Assembly: GCA_020444065.1 (NCBI GenBank)
Contig: JAHLLQ010000001.1
Span: 372,001-436,000 of the forward strand
DNA: 64,000 bases
Direction of reading: 5' to 3'
DNA from: a bacterium
Lineage (GTDB): Bacteria; Sumerlaeota; Sumerlaeia; SLMS01; JAHLLQ01
Under the pieces are notes generated by a model. That model saw only the letters and a program-made list of their open reading frames with translations. It was not told the DNA's origin and searched no databases. Within the stretch, counting starts at the first letter, position 1. Each line of letters opens with the position of its first letter. Below are positions 60,268 through 64,000 of the stretch, piece after piece. The position numbers and the translations under genes were made by a program.

Positions 60268-63200
60268 CTAGTAGTACATCCAGCCGATTCCCGGACCTGG
60301 GGGCGCGGGCTGAAGGATCAAAGCGCGTGCTCCTTCTCCGTTCTGATGGTGAATCATCAGGAGCCCCTCCGAGGCATTCGCTTTGAATGCCGCTCGGTCG
60401 TATGTGACGTCGATGCTGGAAGTCATGTTCGGAAAGACAAACCGGTCCGGAAAGGTCAGTCCCGGATTCTTCGCATCGTAGTGCAGGGTTGGTGTGGAAT
60501 CCGAATGCCCGGTCAAGTAGCCCTCGATCTCTACTCGGTAGTTGAACTTCGGATGAGTATCCGACAAACCGATCGAGGCTCCATTGCACTCCAGCAGGAG
60601 CACGTTCGTGTTGTAGGGCCAGAGGTGTAGTGCTGTCGTTGGCTGGCCGGAGAGGTAATTGAGCCATGTGCTTCCGCCATCGGAAAGCCGGATGACTTCA
60701 TTGACCAAAAGGGCTGCGGAGAAGAGGCTGCACCTGATCATGTAGTCATCTGTTCCGTCCAGATCGGAGTCGATGAAGATCCTGGTCTGTGAATAGGCAG
60801 GTGATCCCCAATCCCCCCAAGTTACGATGCCGAAGGCAATCAAGGCGGTGCTCGGGCCGTCCTGACCGTTGAGACGCTGGATGCCAACGTATTTCAGGTC
60901 GCAGCTTGTCTTGCGGGGATCGATTGTGTTCCGAGGACTCTGGAAGGTCAGTTCGTACGGCGACATCACGGAGATCGCATCGGCATTGGGAGTCATCGAT
61001 GAATCGTTAAACATCGGGGTCCCAGTGAGAGGCAGCGTGAATGTTGTGTGCTGATCGTCCAGGGGGAAGTTCGTTAGAGAAGTCCTCACCGCGCCGACAG
61101 GTCGGATCGGATAATAGAACGGAAGCTGGATGTCGCTCGACGCGTCCTTCATCACAAGGTTGCCGGATTCAGCCGGGAACCAGTACCGAGGATTTCCACC
61201 CGCTAGCGGCGACATGGCACCCGGCAGTGGGTAATACATTTGGCTCTGGAGTCCCTCGATGCGGATGTCGATGGTCTTTGTTCCACCAGCAGGGACATCC
61301 ACAACCACACCCGATGGAAGCGAAACAAACACGCCCGGCAAATCGTCCGCCAGATCCGGAGAAGCGATGAATGAAGCCGCAGAGGCGCCAAGGTTCTTCA
61401 CGGTTACGCTTTGAGTCCATGACTTGGTCCCGGGGGGAACCTCGAGGTTTCGTTGGTAAAGGTGCACTCCATCGGGGTTATCGGTGGCGTACGCGATGAC
61501 TGATGTGGAGAGCGCCTTCGCGATGTCGATCCGGCCGGCTCCAATGCGCGCGGGGTCGTAGCGCGGAGTCGAGTTGCCCAGTTCGACCGGCATGAATGGA
61601 TACGCCGTGTTCATCAGGAGCGCCTTCAGTTCCTGCGGCGTCCAATCGGGATGGGCCTCTTTCAACAACGCCATTGCCCCGGCTGCTAGACCCGCGGCCT
61701 GTGACGTCCCGATCCGAACGAGGGGCTGGTCTACTGTGCCCATTGCGGCGGAAGTGATATTCACCCCGGGTGCGGCGACGTCGGGCTTCATGATCCCTTG
61801 TCGCGCGGGTCCTCGGGAACTTCCTGAATAGACAAGATCGGTTTGCGGGATGTCGTAATCTGACGAGAACGTTGCGATGACGCTCAGCGGATCGTTCGCC
61901 AACTCATCTTTGATCAATTGGCCATCGGACTGGCCGAGAAAAAACGCGGGAATCGTGATGATTCCCGGCTCGCCATTCATATCAACCAGCGAATCGCCGG
62001 AGTTGTTCACGATGATGGCAGCAATTGCTCCTGCGCTCTGGGCCATTGCAACCTTCTCGTCGAAACGGCATCCGCCACGGTCGATGAGTGCGATATGACC
62101 GGTCAGATCCGCGGGGTTTGTCGGCGACGAACACGAATCGTGAGGCTCGACGTAGACCACCCTCTCAGTAATGCCGGGCGAAGTCAGCGCAGGAGTGAAG
62201 TTCGATCCACCCACTTCATAAAGGCCAGCGATCGCAGGCGGAGCATCGACGAGGAGTTGCGGTTTTGTGACGCCGGGATCTTGTGAGTTGGCTACAGCGA
62301 TGACCTTGCGAGCCGCGGCAGGAGTGCTGACGATGTACTGCTCGTCGCCCACGTCGCCGGCTGCGGCAACGACGATTGCGCCGGCATCCACTGCAGCGTT
62401 TGCTGCCATTGCAGTCGGTTCAAATTCCGGATCGCTTCCAGAAGATCCGAGAGCAAGACAGATCACATCCATCCGATCAGCGAAGTCGCCGTTACCGTCC
62501 GGATCGATTGCCCACTCGATGCCCGCCGGCGCGAAGTTAGTGCTGCCGGCGGGGCCAAAGACTTTGATGGAATAAAGAAGCGATTCCGGCGCGGCGCCTG
62601 GGCCGATTCGCATGTCTGCCAGATTGGTCGAGGCATCGTACGTGCCTGTGTAAGTGTCACCGGTTGACGTTACGCCGAAGCCGCCGATCGCTCCTGCGAC
62701 GTGCGTCCCGTGATCCCACAGATCGACGGGATCCAGATCCGGACTGGGGGTCGTGACGTTGACATTATCGTAAACATCGCCAACAAGGTCGATCCCGCCC
62801 GGGATTTTCGCTGAGGGAAATCCTCCATCCAGAATGGTCGGATCGTTTGGGTTCGGGTTCCCATCTCCGCCAAAATCCGCATGCCGATAATCGATGCCTG
62901 TGTCGATTACGCCGATCTTGATGCCACTGCCGGTATAGCCGTAGCTCTCCCAAACGGATTGGGCGCCGATGAAGGGAACGCTCGAGGAGTTGTGAGGAAC
63001 GGCCGCCGCAATCCGCAGGACTGCCTTCACGCCATCGATTTTCTCCAGTGCAGGCATGTTGCCTTCGCTCGGAAAAATCGCGATGCCATTCAGCGTGCGT
63101 TGCAGGCGATAGAGTTCGGTGAGGTTCGGGTCAACAGCTCGTAGCTTATCGGCAACACGATCCTGGGCCGCCTTGATCTGCTTCAACGCATCCACACCCC

Positions 63201-63420
63201 GGGCTACAGCGAGAGATTCCGCATCGTCCCGGTCGGCCGCCTTTGCCTCAGCAAGCGCTTCCACGTAGACCTTCACGGTCGGCGGACTCTCCAACTGGAC
63301 AAACCAGGCAGCCTGACCCTCGGACTGAGCGGCGGATCCGACAGCGAAAGGCAGCGCCAACAGTGCCGCCAGAAGGAATCGGGTGAGGCGGAAAGCATGG
63401 AAGTTTGGGCCGATCTGCAT
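60268..63420 (-). CDS. secreted subtilisin-like (S8) protease with PA insert
   Basis: 1050 residues from the ATG at 63420, where a signal peptide begins (MQIGPNFHAFRLTRFLLAAL, then LALPFAVGSAAQ); ATGs further upstream give no better leader and no clear ribosome site is seen. An inhibitor-I9-like propeptide region (about 36-145) precedes the catalytic domain. The triad is D173 in VIDTGIDYRHADFGG, H237 in DHGTHVAGAIGG and S573 in GTSQAAGLAAGAM. A protease-associated domain is inserted before the serine (GHIALIDRGGCRFDEKVAMA, IVNNSGDSLVD). The C-terminal 400 residues are beta-rich, Fn3-like, with no recognised anchor. Likely an extracellular or surface protease. Confidence 0.92.
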   Translation of the reverse strand: MQIGPNFHAFRLTRFLLAALLALPFAVGSAAQSEGQAAWFVQLESPPTVKVYVEALAEAKAADRDDAESLAVARGVDALKQIKAAQDRVADKLRAVDPNLTELYRLQRTLNGIAIFPSEGNMPALEKIDGVKAVLRIAAAVPHNSSSVPFIGAQSVWESYGYTGSGIKIGVIDTGIDYRHADFGGDGNPNPNDPTILDGGFPSAKIPGGIDLVGDVYDNVNVTTPSPDLDPVDLWDHGTHVAGAIGGFGVTSTGDTYTGTYDASTNLADMRIGPGAAPESLLYSIKVFGPAGSTNFAPAGIEWAIDPDGNGDFADRMDVICLALGSSGSDPEFEPTAMAANAAVDAGAIVVAAAGDVGDEQYIVSTPAAARKVIAVANSQDPGVTKPQLLVDAPPAIAGLYEVGGSNFTPALTSPGITERVVYVEPHDSCSSPTNPADLTGHIALIDRGGCRFDEKVAMAQSAGAIAAIIVNNSGDSLVDMNGEPGIITIPAFFLGQSDGQLIKDELANDPLSVIATFSSDYDIPQTDLVYSGSSRGPARQGIMKPDVAAPGVNITSAAMGTVDQPLVRIGTSQAAGLAAGAMALLKEAHPDWTPQELKALLMNTAYPFMPVELGNSTPRYDPARIGAGRIDIAKALSTSVIAYATDNPDGVHLYQRNLEVPPGTKSWTQSVTVKNLGASAASFIASPDLADDLPGVFVSLPSGVVVDVPAGGTKTIDIRIEGLQSQMYYPLPGAMSPLAGGNPRYWFPAESGNLVMKDASSDIQLPFYYPIRPVGAVRTSLTNFPLDDQHTTFTLPLTGTPMFNDSSMTPNADAISVMSPYELTFQSPRNTIDPRKTSCDLKYVGIQRLNGQDGPSTALIAFGIVTWGDWGSPAYSQTRIFIDSDLDGTDDYMIRCSLFSAALLVNEVIRLSDGGSTWLNYLSGQPTTALHLWPYNTNVLLLECNGASIGLSDTHPKFNYRVEIEGYLTGHSDSTPTLHYDAKNPGLTFPDRFVFPNMTSSIDVTYDRAAFKANASEGLLMIHHQNGEGARALILQPAPPGPGIGWMYY

Positions 63421-63692
63421 GAAGGGAGTACCCCGAACAGAGAATTGTCGCCGCCCGACGACCATTGAGGAAAAATGCCGAACCTCAACATTGCCAGTCT
63501 TCCGCTCACGTGACTCGGACTGACAAGCGGCTGATTTGAGACTACTGCACAAGATATGGGCAATCTTCACGCCAGCAAAATGGGGACGCAGATGAGCCTT
63601 GCGAGACGCCTCCACCGACTTCCCCCTTGCCGCTGTGCACCGGTGTGGAGAGGGTGGCGAGAAGCTGGTATTGCTCGCAACAGGGCGCTCTC

Positions 63693-64000
63693 ATGATCCT
63701 GCCACTCCCCGGCCGCCGGCGGCGTCGGGCCGTCGCAAAGAAATCCGATTCCAAGGCCCCAAAACGTCTCGTCGTTCTGGTGCCTCCCCTGCTCAATCCG
63801 AGCCTCATCATGCAGTTGCTGGCGTGGAGGCTGCGCCGCGCAGGCTATCGCACGCGCGTGTTCAGCTACGCGTCCTATCGGCGCGACATTCCGGATAATG
63901 CAGAGTTACTGGCGGCGTATCTGCGGCAGCTCGGCGAGGACGACATCGATGTGGTAACGTTCAGCCTGGGGGGGATTCTGCTGCGTTGGGCGGTCAATCA
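63693..64000 (+). CDS. alpha/beta-hydrolase, 5' part only
   Basis: 102 codons run off the right edge from an ATG at 63693. After a basic leader, KRLVVLVPPLLNPSLIMQLL gives the first strand, and DIDVVTFSLGGILLRWAVN has the nucleophile elbow (S-L-G-G with the serine after the strand) of lipase-type alpha/beta-hydrolases. The family is probably EstA/lipase-like, but acid and histidine residues lie outside the window. Divergent from the subtilase gene. Confidence 0.6.
   Translation, partial: MILPLPGRRRRRAVAKKSDSKAPKRLVVLVPPLLNPSLIMQLLAWRLRRAGYRTRVFSYASYRRDIPDNAELLAAYLRQLGEDDIDVVTFSLGGILLRWAVN

Overview
The window reads as a chromosomal stretch of a Gram-negative, GC-rich bacterium that is not close to any well-known model. 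Evidence: housekeeping operons are conserved (tRNA-Trp-secE-nusG-rplKAJL-rpoBC, infC-rpmI-rplT, pdhABC, valS). They are interspersed with large secreted proteins carrying Pro/Thr/Ser linkers and a dockerin-like tail, an MCE (MlaD-type) protein that implies an outer membrane, and an MglA/Roadblock polarity-type locus. An uncultivated phylum-level lineage such as Candidatus Sumerlaeota (BRC1) would fit the secretome style, but that placement is inference. No rRNA, insertion sequence, prophage or CRISPR array is visible.

Layout. 1-3.6 kb: an ArnT-like glycosyltransferase (cut by the window edge), a small PrcB-like protein with a probably broken 5' end, and a membrane/TPR protein, all on minus. 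3.7-11.5 kb (plus): oligoendopeptidase F, a membrane-anchored multi-repeat protein, a GGDEF/HD-GYP cyclic-di-GMP enzyme and a TIGR02757 protein. 11.5-18.8 kb (minus): a small membrane protein, valS, a secreted lamin-tail protein, and rplT-rpmI-infC behind a leader that looks like an attenuator. 19.1-20.3 kb (plus): a degenerate EAL-CBS protein. 20.4-23.9 kb (minus): pyruvate dehydrogenase E1alpha, E1beta and E2. 24.5-31.3 kb (plus): a secreted GH57 amylase-type enzyme with four starch-binding modules and two secreted proteins of unknown role. 31.3-32.4 kb (minus): an LTXXQ periplasmic protein.

32.6-39.3 kb (minus) is the most interesting region. Seven closely spaced genes encode a TPR-Roadblock protein, a multi-membrane-span Roadblock protein, a free Roadblock protein, an MglA-type GTPase fused to an extra C-terminal domain, a second free Roadblock protein, a PATAN/DUF4388 protein, and a response regulator with a long coiled coil and a C-terminal membrane anchor. 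Together these are parts for a membrane-linked small-GTPase switch whose output is not identifiable from the window.

39.5-46.1 kb: a GT-C-like membrane protein and an orphan MCE protein (minus), an AmmeMemoRadiSam pair with the B and A proteins fused (plus), and a PfkB-type sugar kinase (minus). 46.3-58.9 kb: rpoC back to tRNA-Trp (all minus), with an L10 leader and a candidate internal promoter before rpoB. 59.1-64 kb: carbamate kinase and a secreted subtilase (minus), then the start of an alpha/beta-hydrolase (plus).

Start codons were chosen from Shine-Dalgarno spacing, signal peptides and family alignment from memory. No search was run.
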